DNA from: a bacterium
GTDB taxonomy: Bacteria > Acidobacteriota > Polarisedimenticolia > Polarisedimenticolales > Polarisedimenticolaceae
Assembly (NCBI GenBank): GCA_024226515.1
Contig: JAAELQ010000302.1
Location: forward strand, 1-44,981
Length of the DNA stretch: 44,981 bases
Direction: 5' to 3'
This document shows positions 8,505-17,275 of the stretch, one piece after another. Below the pieces are notes generated by a model. That model was not told where the DNA came from and searched no databases. It worked only from the letters and a program-made list of their open reading frames with translations. A program made the translations under genes and the position numbers. How positions within the stretch are numbered: the stretch's first letter is position 1; the number at the start of each line of letters is the position of its first letter.

Positions 8505-9209
8505 ATGCGCCTTATGCCCGTAAGCCGGCGCGCCCTCGTGGCCGTCGCCGTTCTTGTCGCCGCCGTGGCGACCGGGCAGGTCTGGGCCGAGGCCCCTTCC
8601 TTTTACTCTCGCGATCTCGGGGCGAGTATCCCGAAATTCCAGCAGAGCTTCCGCCCCGCGGGCGACCTGAGCGGCGCGGACGTCCGATTGCGCCCCGAGT
8701 CGAACGTCCTGCCGAGACGCAGCGCCGAGCCGCGCGGATTCCTCAACCGGCGTCTCATTCCCGGTCTGAGCCGGCAATTGCACCGGGTCGTGCCGCTGCA
8801 CGAGTCGTCGCCGGTGCTGACGGGATCCACCGAGGCCGTGATGCTCGACCGGGTGACCGACGCGGCCGAGCGCCGCACGCTCAAGGGGCTGAGGAAGGCT
8901 TTCGAGCATCACCTGCTCGAGACCACGTCGCTGGGCCAGCGACTGACCTCGGTCTCCGTCGGACGCGGCGGCGGCGGCGGCGGCGGGCGGGGCAAAGCGG
9001 TGCGCTTCGGAGTGCGCGTCGCCAGCGGACTCCCCCGCATGGAACTGCGCTACCGTACGGCACGCGGGCAGATCCGTTTCAGCGTCGATCTTGACGGGGC
9101 GACGGGCTTCGAGATCAAGCGTAACGGGCGCGCGGCGCGGGCCCGGGTCTTTGCGGGCTACGACATCGGCGACGACGCCCTCGACCTGGCCTACCGCTAC
9201 CGTTTCTGA
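8505..9209 (+). CDS. Secreted protein of unknown function with poly-Gly linker
   Basis: The start is the ATG at 8505 (234 residues), preceded by ggggtg at suitable distance; an upstream TTG in frame lacks this. Residues 1-30 are a clear signal peptide (RRALVAVAVLVAAVATGQVWAEA, cleavage after AEA). The mature part has an alpha-helical central section (residues about 110-155) and a run of seven glycines near residue 160 encoded by GGC repeats. The C-terminal region of about 70 residues alternates polar and hydrophobic residues and ends in aromatic YRYRF, which would suit a beta-barrel or outer-membrane-associated strand ending in Phe. No family recognised; probably periplasmic or outer-membrane linked. 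Confidence 0.7.
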   Translation: MRLMPVSRRALVAVAVLVAAVATGQVWAEAPSFYSRDLGASIPKFQQSFRPAGDLSGADVRLRPESNVLPRRSAEPRGFLNRRLIPGLSRQLHRVVPLHESSPVLTGSTEAVMLDRVTDAAERRTLKGLRKAFEHHLLETTSLGQRLTSVSVGRGGGGGGGRGKAVRFGVRVASGLPRMELRYRTARGQIRFSVDLDGATGFEIKRNGRAARARVFAGYDIGDDALDLAYRYRF

Positions 9210-9282
9210 TCGTCCCTGCCGGAATCCGCTATCCTGCCCCCGCGCCCCGGATCGGACCGTGGGCGACTTCTGAGCGACAACC

Positions 9283-9909
9283 TTGGGCGCCCTTCTGATC
9301 ATCGCGGCCGTCGCGTATCTACTCGGCTCACTGCCCACCGCGGTCTGGACCGGCCGGGCGCTGGCCGGAGTCGACGTGCGATCGCGGGGCAGCGGCAACC
9401 CCGGTGCGACCAACGTCCTGCGTTCGATCGGCCCCGTTGCTGCGCTCTTCGTCGCGCTCGTCGACGTCACCAAGGGCTGGCTTGCCGCGGGGTGGGCCTG
9501 GCGTCCTCCGGGACTCGACTGGGCCGTCGACTCGCCCTGGGCGCCGCTGGTCGCGGGCGCGGCCGTCGTCGTGGGCCACGCCTTCCCGCTGCTGGCCGGG
9601 TTCCGCGGCGGCAAGAGCGTGGCCACGGCAGCCGGGGTCGTGGCGGCGTTGCAACCGGCGGCGGCGCTGATCTGTGCCGGCGTGTTTCTCGCCGTCGCGT
9701 TCGTGACCCGGGTCGTATCGCGTGGGTCGGTCGCCGGCGCGGCAGCGATTCCGTTCGCGCTCGCCGGCACGGCTTGGTCGAGCGGCGACGTCGAGGCGGC
9801 CGTTCGCGAGGGACTGTTCGGTCTTGCGCTGGCGGCGTTCGTCGTGTGGCGACACCGACCCAACATCCGCAGTTGGCGCGCGGGGACCGAACCGAGAATC
9901 GGTCGCTAG
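9283..9909 (+). CDS. plsY: Glycerol-3-phosphate acyltransferase PlsY
   Basis: This 208-residue integral membrane protein starts at TTG. It carries all three PlsY motifs: residues about 12-40 (YLLGSLPTAVWTGR then RSRGSGNPGATN, the Ser/Arg and acyl-phosphate region), GHAFPLLAGFRGGKSVAT (the Gly-rich glycerol-3-phosphate site), and the C-terminal VWRHRPNI. PlsY transfers the acyl group from acyl-phosphate to glycerol-3-phosphate in the inner membrane, the first step of phospholipid synthesis in bacteria using the PlsX/Y route. It sits between two genes for secreted proteins, with no plsX in the window. Length and motif order are normal. Confidence 0.95.
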   Translation: MGALLIIAAVAYLLGSLPTAVWTGRALAGVDVRSRGSGNPGATNVLRSIGPVAALFVALVDVTKGWLAAGWAWRPPGLDWAVDSPWAPLVAGAAVVVGHAFPLLAGFRGGKSVATAAGVVAALQPAAALICAGVFLAVAFVTRVVSRGSVAGAAAIPFALAGTAWSSGDVEAAVREGLFGLALAAFVVWRHRPNIRSWRAGTEPRIGR

Positions 9910-10029
9910 CGTCATCCCCGGCGACTGCGAGCCGCGAATCGGCGGAGCTTGACCGACGGCCGCCGCGACCTGAGATTATCCGGGGGCTCGCGGCACCCGG
10001 ATCCCTGCCGCCGCGGGCAGCCTCGATCG

Positions 10030-11310
10030 ATGAACGACCAGCGCAATCACAGTCTCGTACGCCGGATCGCCTACGGCGCGCTCGTCTCGGCCGTCGGCTG
10101 CGCCGTCGTGCTGGGAATCCGCGCCGGCAGACCCGCTCACGACGGGGCACGGGCCATCGCTTGCGCGGGGGGCGAGCTCGAGGCGGCGCACCATGCGGCC
10201 GCCGGCTACCTCAATCGAGTGGCCAAGCCGGACGGCAGCTTCGTCTACCGTGTCAACCCCGGAGCCGCTGCCGAACCGAAGCGCCGGTACAACATGTTGC
10301 GCCACGCCGGAGCGATCTACGCGCTATCGAGCTACGAGCGGCGGTACCCGAGCGCATCGACGCAGGATACCTTGCGCGCCGCATCGGACTTCCTGGTGCG
10401 CGAGGCCATCGGACCGATCGAAGGGCACGACGATCTGCTGGCGGTCTGGACCCGTCCGGAACAGGTCGGCGGCTCGAAGCGCTTGCGAGCGAAGCTCGGC
10501 GGCGCGGGTCTGGCGCTGGTGGCCCTGCTCGGCGCACGGGAGGTCGGCGCGAGCTCCGTCCCGCCCGAGACGTTGAATGCGCTGGGGCGCTTCATCCTGT
10601 TCATGCAGAAGCCGGACGGCAGCCTGTACTCACTCTACGTTCCGGCCGAGGGTGGCCGCTCGGACAGCTGGACATCCCTGTACTACCCCGGCGAGGCCGC
10701 GTTGGGCCTGGTCCTGCTCGACGAGCTCGATCCGAACCCGGCCTGGATCGACGGGGCGACTCGCGCGTTGGCCTGGCTTGCGCGCTCACGCGACGGCGCG
10801 GAGCAGGTGCCGGCGGATCACTGGGCCCTGCTGGCGACTGCTCGGCTGCTGCCTCGATTGGATCCCGGCACCTCCGAACGGACCCGCCTCGCGCTGATCC
10901 GGCATGCAGAGCAAGTCAGCGAGAGCATCCTCGACGTCCTGCCGTCGACCGATGCCGCACGACTGGAACACACGGGCTTCGTGGATGACGGGCGCACATG
11001 CCCCACGGCGACGCGGCTCGAGGGGCTACTCGCGGCGCTGTCGTTTCTTCCCGACGAACACGAGGCGCTACGTCGCAGGATCGCCGCCGCCGTCGGTCCC
11101 GGCATCGCGTTTCTCATGCGGGCTCAGTTGAACGACGGAGAACATGCCGGCGGGATCCCCCGCGCAATACGCCGACTGGACCGGGAGCCCGCGCACGATC
11201 ATGCACGATTCAACGAACGAGCCGGCGAGATCCGGATCGACTACGTGCAGCACACCCTGAGCGCCATGCTCGCGGTCGAGCGGTCGCCACGCGCCTGCCG
11301 CGGAGAATAG
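10030..11310 (+). CDS. Alpha/alpha-toroid (terpene-cyclase-like fold) protein, membrane-anchored or secreted
   Basis: The ATG at 10030 (MNDQRN) gives 426 residues; a TTG 81 nt upstream in frame would add an unstructured Arg-rich leader and is less likely. Residues about 12-32 form a membrane anchor or uncleaved signal (RIAYGALVSAVGCAVVLGI). The rest consists of repeated helix pairs with motifs such as RRYNMLRHAGAIYAL, LGGAGLALVALLGAREVG, SWTSLYYPGEAALGLVLLDEL and AWLARSR. This pattern occurs in (alpha/alpha)6 barrels of the squalene-cyclase/prenyltransferase or glycoside-processing type. No DxDD or other catalytic motif is obvious. It ends about 50 bp from the convergent pilY1 gene. Substrate unknown. 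Confidence 0.7.
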   Translation: MNDQRNHSLVRRIAYGALVSAVGCAVVLGIRAGRPAHDGARAIACAGGELEAAHHAAAGYLNRVAKPDGSFVYRVNPGAAAEPKRRYNMLRHAGAIYALSSYERRYPSASTQDTLRAASDFLVREAIGPIEGHDDLLAVWTRPEQVGGSKRLRAKLGGAGLALVALLGAREVGASSVPPETLNALGRFILFMQKPDGSLYSLYVPAEGGRSDSWTSLYYPGEAALGLVLLDELDPNPAWIDGATRALAWLARSRDGAEQVPADHWALLATARLLPRLDPGTSERTRLALIRHAEQVSESILDVLPSTDAARLEHTGFVDDGRTCPTATRLEGLLAALSFLPDEHEALRRRIAAAVGPGIAFLMRAQLNDGEHAGGIPRAIRRLDREPAHDHARFNERAGEIRIDYVQHTLSAMLAVERSPRACRGE

Positions 11311-11351
11311 TCCGGACTCGGACCGGCGACAACCTGCGCATCACTCAGGAA

Positions 11352-11363
11352 CAGGCTCCTAGA
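11352..11363 (-). repeat. Dispersed short repeat, copy 2
   Basis: This is the second copy of acaggctcctag. Read on the minus strand it is CTAGGAGCCTGT, and its TAG is the stop codon of pilY1. The coordinate may be off by one base. Confidence 0.5.
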
Positions 11364-14007
11364 ACACCTCGCGCCAGTAGCGAATCTGCTTGGTCTTCGC
11401 GGCCGGAAGATCGATCTCCTTCAGTTTTCCTTCCGAGGACCCGACGACGATCGTGTCGGTCGTGTCGCCCAGGATCACGTCGGGATCGGAGGCGATGCCC
11501 TCTCCGGCATCGGTCGAGTCCGCCTCGGAGCCGTCAGGCGACTCGAGGGACTCGCCGTTGGTCCAGTCCACGCCCGGTAGCCCGTCGCCGAATCGAAGCG
11601 CGTAGAGCTTGGCCGATCCGATCGATGCGGCACACAGCTTGACCGACTCCGGCGTGTAGGTCGTGAAGAGTACGTTCCCGTTGAACGCGTCGGCACGATC
11701 GAACACCTTCTCGTTGCTGGCCAGCGGGTGATACCAACCCTGCGTGACGGCGCTTCCGGAGCTCGTGCTGACCAGCGAGGCCGACGTCAGTGCCGAGCTG
11801 TTCGTCATGTCGGTGTCGTCCATGATCGCGAAGAAGCGGTTTGAACCGGTGGCCTTGGGGTGGTTCTTGTCGCCGGTTCCGGCGAAGACCCACAGGTTGT
11901 CGGCGACATCCAGTGCGAGGGTCGGAGAGCCGTAGAACGCCTGCGGGGCGAAGAACTCGCCGGACGCGGGAGGGTTCGCCGCCGACGGTGCCGCGGCGAA
12001 CAGTCGCTTACCGGTCCAGTTCGTCACCAGGCCACCGGAGACGGTCGCCTCGGCCGACACGTCGAACTTCCACAACTGACCACCGACGTCGCCGATGTAG
12101 GCGCGATCGATGAAGCCGTCCTGGTCGAGGTCGACGATCGTCGGGCTCGCCGGGATGCTGAAGTGCATGTACTTCTTGTCGGTCGTCGCGCCGGCCTTGT
12201 ACTCCCACAGTTTCGAGCCGGTCGCCAGATCGACGACGAGCAGTGCGCGTCCGCTCGCGTTGTTGGCGGTGGTGTTGTAACCGGCGCCGAAGAACGCGAC
12301 GTACTTCGTGGAGCCGCCCGACATCTTGACCTTGCCGATCCGCGGCGTCGACCAGCTCTCGCCGAGCTCGGCGTCCGAGAAACTCCACAGGTAGCCCGGG
12401 TTCGTCGTGTCGGTGATGTTCAGTGCGAGATAGCTCGCCCCTCCGCGTCGAAGTCCGACCAGGGCCAGCGTCTTCCAGCTTCCGCCGGTCTTGACGTCGG
12501 CCACGACCGGGTCTCCGTCCACGTAGTACGGGTGCGAGCCGATACGGCCCGTCATGTCCTGCAGGTCGTCGAGCAGGTCGGGAGGAATGAAGCCCCACAG
12601 CTCGACGCCGTCGCTGGCGCGAAACGCGTGCAGCATGCCGTCGTTGGCGCCGACCAGGACGATGTTCGTCCGGCTCGAGTTCGACGACTTGAACGTATCG
12701 TAGGCCGCATCCTGGCTCGCCAGAGGTGGCGGGAAGACGAGAACGGGCGCCGAGTGGAAGACGTCGCCCAGTTTCCAGTCCCGCTGCTCGGTGACGTTGC
12801 CGTCGGCGTCGGCGTCGAAGGTGTCCACGCCGCGAACGAAACCGATCACCTTGTCCTTCGTTGCGTTGTCGGCGACGCTGAGCAGCCCGCTCGTGATGGC
12901 GGCGTTTGCCGTGGTGAACGGCTGACGCGCGCCGGCGGCTGCGGTGTAGATCGTGCGACTGGCGGCGGAGCGCGCCGCGAGAACCTGGCCCGCGTCCCAG
13001 GCCAGGGCAGACGCTGCGGGGCTGCCGTCGGCCTCGAGCGGAATCGTGCCGTCCGCGGATCGCGTGTAGGCCTTGAGGTGACCCGGCCAGAAGGGCGAGA
13101 CGGGATCCGGCTCGAAGGAGCCGAGGTACGCCTTACCGCCGCCGGACACCGAGGTCGAAGGGATCAGCGGCGCGGAGAAGGTGTAGGCATCCGAGATGAT
13201 GGCGGAGAGCGCATCCTGCAGGGCCTTCTCCAGCTGAGCTGCGTTGCTCGCGGTGAAGAACGATCCCCCGCCCGCTGAGGCCGTCGAGGTCAGCAGCGCG
13301 GTTCCCGCCGGGACGTCGAAGCCCACGGTGTGCGTGATCACGTTCTGCGTCCCCGGAAGTGCCGAGTGGTCGGACAGGTACAGGCTCGCCGCGACGTCGG
13401 TCACGAGAGTCTCGGCCTCTCCGTTGGGCATGCCGTCGGTTACCAGAATGGCGTAGTTCTTCTGGCACTCGTACTGGATCGGGCTCGGGTAGTTGGTCAG
13501 CGTGCTCCAGATCTCGCCGCCGTCATCGTCGTCATCGCTGCTGTCGTCGTCGTCGTCTCCGCCGGCCGGGGTGTAGATGCCGTCACAGTTTCCGACGCAG
13601 GTGCGGCCGGAGTGGATCCCCATGTAGTAGTCCTGGACCGTCTGGGTCGCCCGTCCGAGCGGCGTCATCCCGTTGGGAGAGATCGAGTTGACGAGGGTGA
13701 CCATCGTTGCGTCGTCCTGCCCGACGGGGGCGACGATCATGCCGCTGTCCGAGCTTCCGTTGAAGCGGAAGACACCGATCCTCACTCCGTCGATGTTGTT
13801 GATCAGGTTCTCGACCACGCGCTGGGCCGAGGCGATCTTCCGCTCGCCGTCGATCGAGGAGTTCATGCTGCCCGAGCTGTCGAGGAGGATGACGACGTTC
13901 GGCTCGACGGCGTCTACGAGAAAGATGTCGCTGTCGTCGGCCGCGCTGGGGACCCAGAAGCCACCCGCTGCCAACGCCAGAACCAAAACCTTGGATAGTG
14001 TTTTCAT
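11359..14007 (-). CDS. pilY1: Type IV pilus tip adhesin/assembly protein PilY1
   Basis: The start is the ATG at 14007 (MKTLSK, 882 residues) with GTGAGGA upstream; a longer in-frame version lacks this. The signal peptide is residues 1-25. Residues about 35-270 are a von Willebrand factor A domain with an intact MIDAS DSSGSMNSS, interrupted by an Asp-rich loop (DDDDDSSDDDDDGG) next to a Cys pair. Residues about 400-880 form the PilY1 beta-propeller (VLVGANDGMLHAFRASDGVELWGFIPP, YVDGDPVVADV) with a Ca-binding loop DLDQDGFIDRAYIGD, equivalent to the Pseudomonas site that controls pilus retraction. It sits last in the minor-pilin chain, 8 nt after pilX. Likely exported to the pilus tip for adhesion and surface sensing. 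Confidence 0.93.
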   Translation of the reverse strand: MKTLSKVLVLALAAGGFWVPSAADDSDIFLVDAVEPNVVILLDSSGSMNSSIDGERKIASAQRVVENLINNIDGVRIGVFRFNGSSDSGMIVAPVGQDDATMVTLVNSISPNGMTPLGRATQTVQDYYMGIHSGRTCVGNCDGIYTPAGGDDDDDSSDDDDDGGEIWSTLTNYPSPIQYECQKNYAILVTDGMPNGEAETLVTDVAASLYLSDHSALPGTQNVITHTVGFDVPAGTALLTSTASAGGGSFFTASNAAQLEKALQDALSAIISDAYTFSAPLIPSTSVSGGGKAYLGSFEPDPVSPFWPGHLKAYTRSADGTIPLEADGSPAASALAWDAGQVLAARSAASRTIYTAAAGARQPFTTANAAITSGLLSVADNATKDKVIGFVRGVDTFDADADGNVTEQRDWKLGDVFHSAPVLVFPPPLASQDAAYDTFKSSNSSRTNIVLVGANDGMLHAFRASDGVELWGFIPPDLLDDLQDMTGRIGSHPYYVDGDPVVADVKTGGSWKTLALVGLRRGGASYLALNITDTTNPGYLWSFSDAELGESWSTPRIGKVKMSGGSTKYVAFFGAGYNTTANNASGRALLVVDLATGSKLWEYKAGATTDKKYMHFSIPASPTIVDLDQDGFIDRAYIGDVGGQLWKFDVSAEATVSGGLVTNWTGKRLFAAAPSAANPPASGEFFAPQAFYGSPTLALDVADNLWVFAGTGDKNHPKATGSNRFFAIMDDTDMTNSSALTSASLVSTSSGSAVTQGWYHPLASNEKVFDRADAFNGNVLFTTYTPESVKLCAASIGSAKLYALRFGDGLPGVDWTNGESLESPDGSEADSTDAGEGIASDPDVILGDTTDTIVVGSSEGKLKEIDLPAAKTKQIRYWREVF

Positions 14008-14014
14008 GGAATCC

Positions 14015-14482
14015 TCACTGGATGGGGCCAATCACGACTTCGACCTCAACCTCGCGTTCAGTGTTGCGGGGCCCGGTTCCCGTTCCACTGATTCGATAGA
14101 CCGCAAAACTGTAGCCTTCGTTGTTGTATCCGGTGCTCTGGGCCACCGTGTAGCCGGCAGCCGGTGCAGTACCCATTAATTCGGGCGGTTGCGGCGAGCT
14201 GTCGTCGCGTCCACCGCTCTTGAACACGAAGACGTCGCCGATCGTCGTTTCGCTCACGACCGCGGTCGTGTTGTCGACGTCGAGCTGGTCGACCGCTACC
14301 TGGACCGCGGCGTCCGCGGCCTGGAACGCGCCCTCGGACCATTGGTCGTTGGCCGCGATCAGCGTCTCGGTGTCGGAAGTTGCCAGCAGCGCCGCGCCGA
14401 GAACGAACAACAGCACCGTCACCATCAGCGCAATGACCAGCGCCGATCCTCGCTCGCCTCGGGTGTCTCGCTCATCGTGCAT
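14015..14482 (-). CDS. pilX: Minor pilin-like protein PilX
   Basis: This 155-residue protein starts at ATG with ACGAGGA upstream. Its N-terminus (RGERGSALVIALMVTVLLFVLGAALLATSDTET) is the classical PilX_N motif: a short basic leader, a Gly before the hydrophobic helix, and the conserved LxxSxxET. The remainder is a small globular domain (residues about 60-155). PilX primes pilus assembly with PilV, PilW and FimU/FimT and recruits PilY1. The gene lies between pilW and pilY1 with gaps of 14 and 8 nt. Confidence 0.9.
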   Translation of the reverse strand: MHDERDTRGERGSALVIALMVTVLLFVLGAALLATSDTETLIAANDQWSEGAFQAADAAVQVAVDQLDVDNTTAVVSETTIGDVFVFKSGGRDDSSPQPPELMGTAPAAGYTVAQSTGYNNEGYSFAVYRISGTGTGPRNTEREVEVEVVIGPIQ

Positions 14483-14496
14483 TGCCGATCCTCGTC

Positions 14497-15177
14497 CTAT
14501 CCCGCGTTGCGCAGCCGCACGTCGGAGTTCAGGTGGTAGTTCTGCTGCTCGCCGTTGGGTTCCTGCCACTCGACGCTCAGCGAGACGACGACACGTCGAA
14601 TGCTCTCCCGCTGGACGACGGTCGTCATGTCCGGGACCGCTCCCGGCGGCTGGTCGTCGAGATCGTAGGGGGTGCTCGGCGGATCGGGCACGGGGGCGCC
14701 GTTCTCGTCGTAATACGTGAAACGCAGCGCCGTCACGTTCTCGGCGAGGACCTCGCCCGAGGAACATGTGTACGAACCGCCGGAGGCCCGCGATCCGTTG
14801 ATTCGACGCAGCAGGTTGCCGTCGAGGCAAAACGAAAACGCACTGCTGGCGGCGCTGCCGTCCGCGGCGCCGTGAATCGTGAGGAAGTTCTCGCTGGCGA
14901 CGAGAATCGGGTCCACGATCGACGGAGTCGGAGGTGCGTCCGTGAAATTCTCGGGAAAGAACCCGGCCATGCGAATCTGACGCGCCATCTCGGCCATGCC
15001 GAGGCGCGCGTTCTGCTGAACGTCCGTCTTGCGCTCGCCACGCGTGTAGAGCAGCCGGCTGGGTTTGTAGATGCTGAGCGTTATGGTGAGGACGACGAGG
15101 AACAGCGCGAGGCTGATCACGGCTTCGAGAAGGGAGAAGCCGTGCTGGCGGCATGCTGTGCGAGTAGGGTTCATCAT
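14497..15177 (-). CDS. pilW: Minor pilin-like protein PilW
   Basis: This 226-residue protein starts at the double ATG at 15177/15174. The prepilin leader is MMNPTRTACRQHG followed by FSLLEAVISLALFLVVLTITLSIY, with the cleavage-site Gly and the Glu at position +5. The middle contains NARLGMAEMARQIRMAGFF, diagnostic of PilW. Cys residues in the globular part could form a disulfide. The start overlaps the stop of pilV by one base, indicating translational coupling. Role: pilus-tip complex with PilV, PilX and PilY1. Confidence 0.92.
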   Translation of the reverse strand: MMNPTRTACRQHGFSLLEAVISLALFLVVLTITLSIYKPSRLLYTRGERKTDVQQNARLGMAEMARQIRMAGFFPENFTDAPPTPSIVDPILVASENFLTIHGAADGSAASSAFSFCLDGNLLRRINGSRASGGSYTCSSGEVLAENVTALRFTYYDENGAPVPDPPSTPYDLDDQPPGAVPDMTTVVQRESIRRVVVSLSVEWQEPNGEQQNYHLNSDVRLRNAG

Positions 15178-15677
15178 CAGAGATCCGCGATCAGCGTTCC
15201 CAGCTCGATCGGCCGCCAGCGGCCGGGAACGGAAACCGAGACCGTGATGCGCGTGATCGTGGCGGAGATCTGGACCGCCTCGATGCTCCCCGACGCGCGT
15301 AGCGCGTCGCCCTGATCGGACAGGGCCGGCCAGCGGGCTTTCTCGTCCGAGGTGAACGACCAGCCGACGCCTTCTCCGGCGACCGCATAGCGCCAGCGAC
15401 GAGCGACTTCGAGCTCGGGTCCCGATGCCGGCAGCGTGGACGCGTCGTCGGTATCGAATCCGTTCAGGTTGACCAGGTTCGCATAGGGGAGTCTCCGCGC
15501 ATCCTCGAGAACCTGCCGCGCGGCGGCCAGGCCCATCGTCGTGTTCCCCGCGCCGTTCACGTTCGTGTAGCCGAGGACGAACATCGTCGAAACGCCGAGC
15601 AGCGCCGTCAACAGCAGGCCGACGGCGACGAGCAACTCGACGTAGGTCAACCCCGACTGGCACGTGCGTGGGTTCAT
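15177..15677 (-). CDS. pilV: Minor pilin-like protein PilV
   Basis: This 166-residue protein has prepilin leader MNPRTCQSG followed by LTYVELLVAVGLLLTALLGVSTMF, with Gly at -1 and Glu at +5. LAAARQVLEDARRLPY is the usual amphipathic extension of PilV. It overlaps the preceding fimT-like gene by 4 nt (ATGA) and pilW by one base. Its place in the fimT-pilV-pilW-pilX-pilY1 order agrees with the family. Confidence 0.9.
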   Translation of the reverse strand: MNPRTCQSGLTYVELLVAVGLLLTALLGVSTMFVLGYTNVNGAGNTTMGLAAARQVLEDARRLPYANLVNLNGFDTDDASTLPASGPELEVARRWRYAVAGEGVGWSFTSDEKARWPALSDQGDALRASGSIEAVQISATITRITVSVSVPGRWRPIELGTLIADL

Positions 15678-16201
15678 TCGATCCGAATCCCGCCGGACGC
15701 CGAAACCGAGACCTTGGTCTGCATCCCGTCGTAGCCCGTGACCTTCAGCGGGTTGAAGCTGGTGCCGGCGTCCGGCGAGGCTCCGCGCGGATCGAAGGTC
15801 ACCTCGAAGCGGTTTGCACCTGTATCGAGCCCGACTCCGTGGTACTCGGAGGCGATGTCGACCCAGGCCCCCGCGACGCGCACGGCGTCCGAGAACGGCG
15901 CGACCTCTTCGGCGGGCCAGGCCACCGACGTCGAGCGCCGTCCCAGCATGCGGTACTGGTTGCTGCGGCTTCCGCTGTCGTTCGTGTCGTAACCGATGAC
16001 GCGATACTCCCAGCCGGTCGAGACCGCATTCGAACGGGCCTCCCGTACGTCGGAGACGATTCTGCGCAGCGCCGAGGAGTGACGGTTGCGCTGGACGACG
16101 CCGGAGAAGTTGGGGATGACGATCAGCGCCACCAGGGCGGCGATCGCGATCGTCACAACCATCTCCGTGGCGGTGAAGCCTCTGGAGAGCGAACGGTTCA
16201 T
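15674..16201 (-). CDS. fimT: GspH/FimT-type minor pseudopilin
   Basis: Start at ATG 16201 gives 175 residues with a short basic leader MNRSLSRG and mature FTATEMVVTIAIAALVALIVIPNF; Gly at -1 and Glu at +5 are present. An in-frame ATG at 16273 would extend the leader to over 30 residues, unusual for this class; neither start has a strong ribosome binding site. Residues about 40-70 (NRHSSALRRIVSDVREARSNAVSTGWEYRV) and the C-terminal strands are typical of GspH/FimT. Expected role: minor pilin in the initiation complex. Confidence 0.88.
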   Translation of the reverse strand: MNRSLSRGFTATEMVVTIAIAALVALIVIPNFSGVVQRNRHSSALRRIVSDVREARSNAVSTGWEYRVIGYDTNDSGSRSNQYRMLGRRSTSVAWPAEEVAPFSDAVRVAGAWVDIASEYHGVGLDTGANRFEVTFDPRGASPDAGTSFNPLKVTGYDGMQTKVSVSASGGIRIE

Positions 16202-16249
16202 CAAGTAGAAACGTCGGTCCCCGAGGGCATGAGAGTCAACCGTTCGGCC

Positions 16250-16269
16250 AACTCCTTTCTTAAGGAGTT
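16250..16269 (-). promoter_or_regulatory. Perfect 8-bp hairpin in the fimT leader
   Basis: AACTCCTT (16250-16257) and AAGGAGTT (16262-16269) pair around a 4-nt loop. On the minus strand the stem contains AAGGAG, a perfect Shine-Dalgarno-like sequence. It lies about 50 nt before the preferred fimT start and directly after the alternative ATG at 16273. It could modulate translation of the pilin block relative to the upstream genes; this is inference. Confidence 0.4.
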
Positions 16270-16309
16270 TCATGAATTCGCAGGTTGTCTGCCGAATCGA
16301 GGCTATCGA

Positions 16310-17275
16310 TTACGGATTTGTGATCGATTGTTCGATTCCCGACGGTGCCGGATGCGCGAGAATCGGCTCGTTGCCGGCTCCGGCTCGCCACAGGCCGCGC
16401 TGCAGATCCTCGTGAATCGTGATCGCGAGCAGCGCTTCGGGGTCGTGGGTGTCGCGCAGCAATCCGAGCCGCGTGCGTTGGTCATCGGCCTGCGTCGTCG
16501 GGACGATCTTCAGCGGTTGCCACCGACCGCTGCGATCCGAGACCAGGCAGTACGTGCGAAGTACGCTGCGCGGGTCGGGACCCGAGACCTCGATCGGCCG
16601 TCCGCGATCGTCCGTCGCCACCGTGGTGTTGCCCACGATCTGCTCCGCGGCCGCAGCGTTCCGTCCATCGCGCGACTCGTGGTTCACGACCAGGACGATC
16701 GCCAGGGCCAGCGCCAGCATGCCGAGGACGAGCGGTCGCCGGTTCCTCGAGGGCACCTCGATCCCCAGTGGGATGGCGTCTGCCGGCCGCTTGCGGATCG
16801 CCTCGAGCAGCGAGATGCGGTTGTCCGTCACGTCGTACGCGATGTCCATCGGGAACTGGTGGCGAGATGCGAGATTGGCCGCAAAAGTGTCCCGATTCCC
16901 GCGCTCGGCGGCCTGCCGTCCGGAGAGCAGTCCCTCGTCGATGGCGGGTTGAAAGGCCCGGTCGAAACGCTGGGTCCGCTCGCCGTCCGTTGCCGGCGTG
17001 CGCAGAGTCGAAGCGCCCGCGCCGATCTCACGCAGCTCGTCGGCTGTGGCAATGCCGAGCAAGACGGAATACGCGCCCTGGAGATCGAGCTTCTCGTCGC
17101 GCGCCAACCGCCGTGCGCGCTTGGCCAGCTCGGATCGGCCCTTGCCGACCGCCGGCCACGCATTCAGCGTGTATGTCTGGCCGCAGGTGCGACACGAAAC
17201 GCCGGCCGAGCCTCCACTGGAGTCCTCGGCCTGGATCCAGATCGATCCATGGCAGTGCTTACAGCGGAGCGTCAT
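16310..17275 (-). CDS. Zinc-ribbon single-TM protein upstream of pilin genes
   Basis: This 321-residue protein starts at ATG 17275, overlapping the PilZ gene stop by 4 nt; longer in-frame extensions are Arg-rich out-of-family sequence. Residues 4-33 form a two-CxxC zinc ribbon (RCKHCHG, then SCRTCGQ). About 45-180 is predicted helical and charged. About 195-212 is one membrane helix (LVLGMLALALAIVLVV). The C-terminal 110 residues are probably periplasmic (TYCLVSDRSGRWQPLKIV). No known family recognised. The ribbon-plus-TM layout resembles MJ0042-type membrane proteins of Gram-negative bacteria. Its coupling to PilZ and the pilin genes suggests a role in envelope or pilus regulation. Confidence 0.7.
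   Translation of the reverse strand: MTLRCKHCHGSIWIQAEDSSGGSAGVSCRTCGQTYTLNAWPAVGKGRSELAKRARRLARDEKLDLQGAYSVLLGIATADELREIGAGASTLRTPATDGERTQRFDRAFQPAIDEGLLSGRQAAERGNRDTFAANLASRHQFPMDIAYDVTDNRISLLEAIRKRPADAIPLGIEVPSRNRRPLVLGMLALALAIVLVVNHESRDGRNAAAAEQIVGNTTVATDDRGRPIEVSGPDPRSVLRTYCLVSDRSGRWQPLKIVPTTQADDQRTRLGLLRDTHDPEALLAITIHEDLQRGLWRAGAGNEPILAHPAPSGIEQSITNP

Noticed and set aside
8966..8990. GGC-repeat microsatellite as a phase-variation tract
   Set aside because: It is in frame and only encodes a poly-Gly linker; changes by whole triplets would not switch the frame.
15178..15663. Long in-frame N-terminal extension of PilW
   Set aside because: It covers the pilV gene in another frame and lacks prepilin features; the type IV leader starts at the double ATG at 15177.
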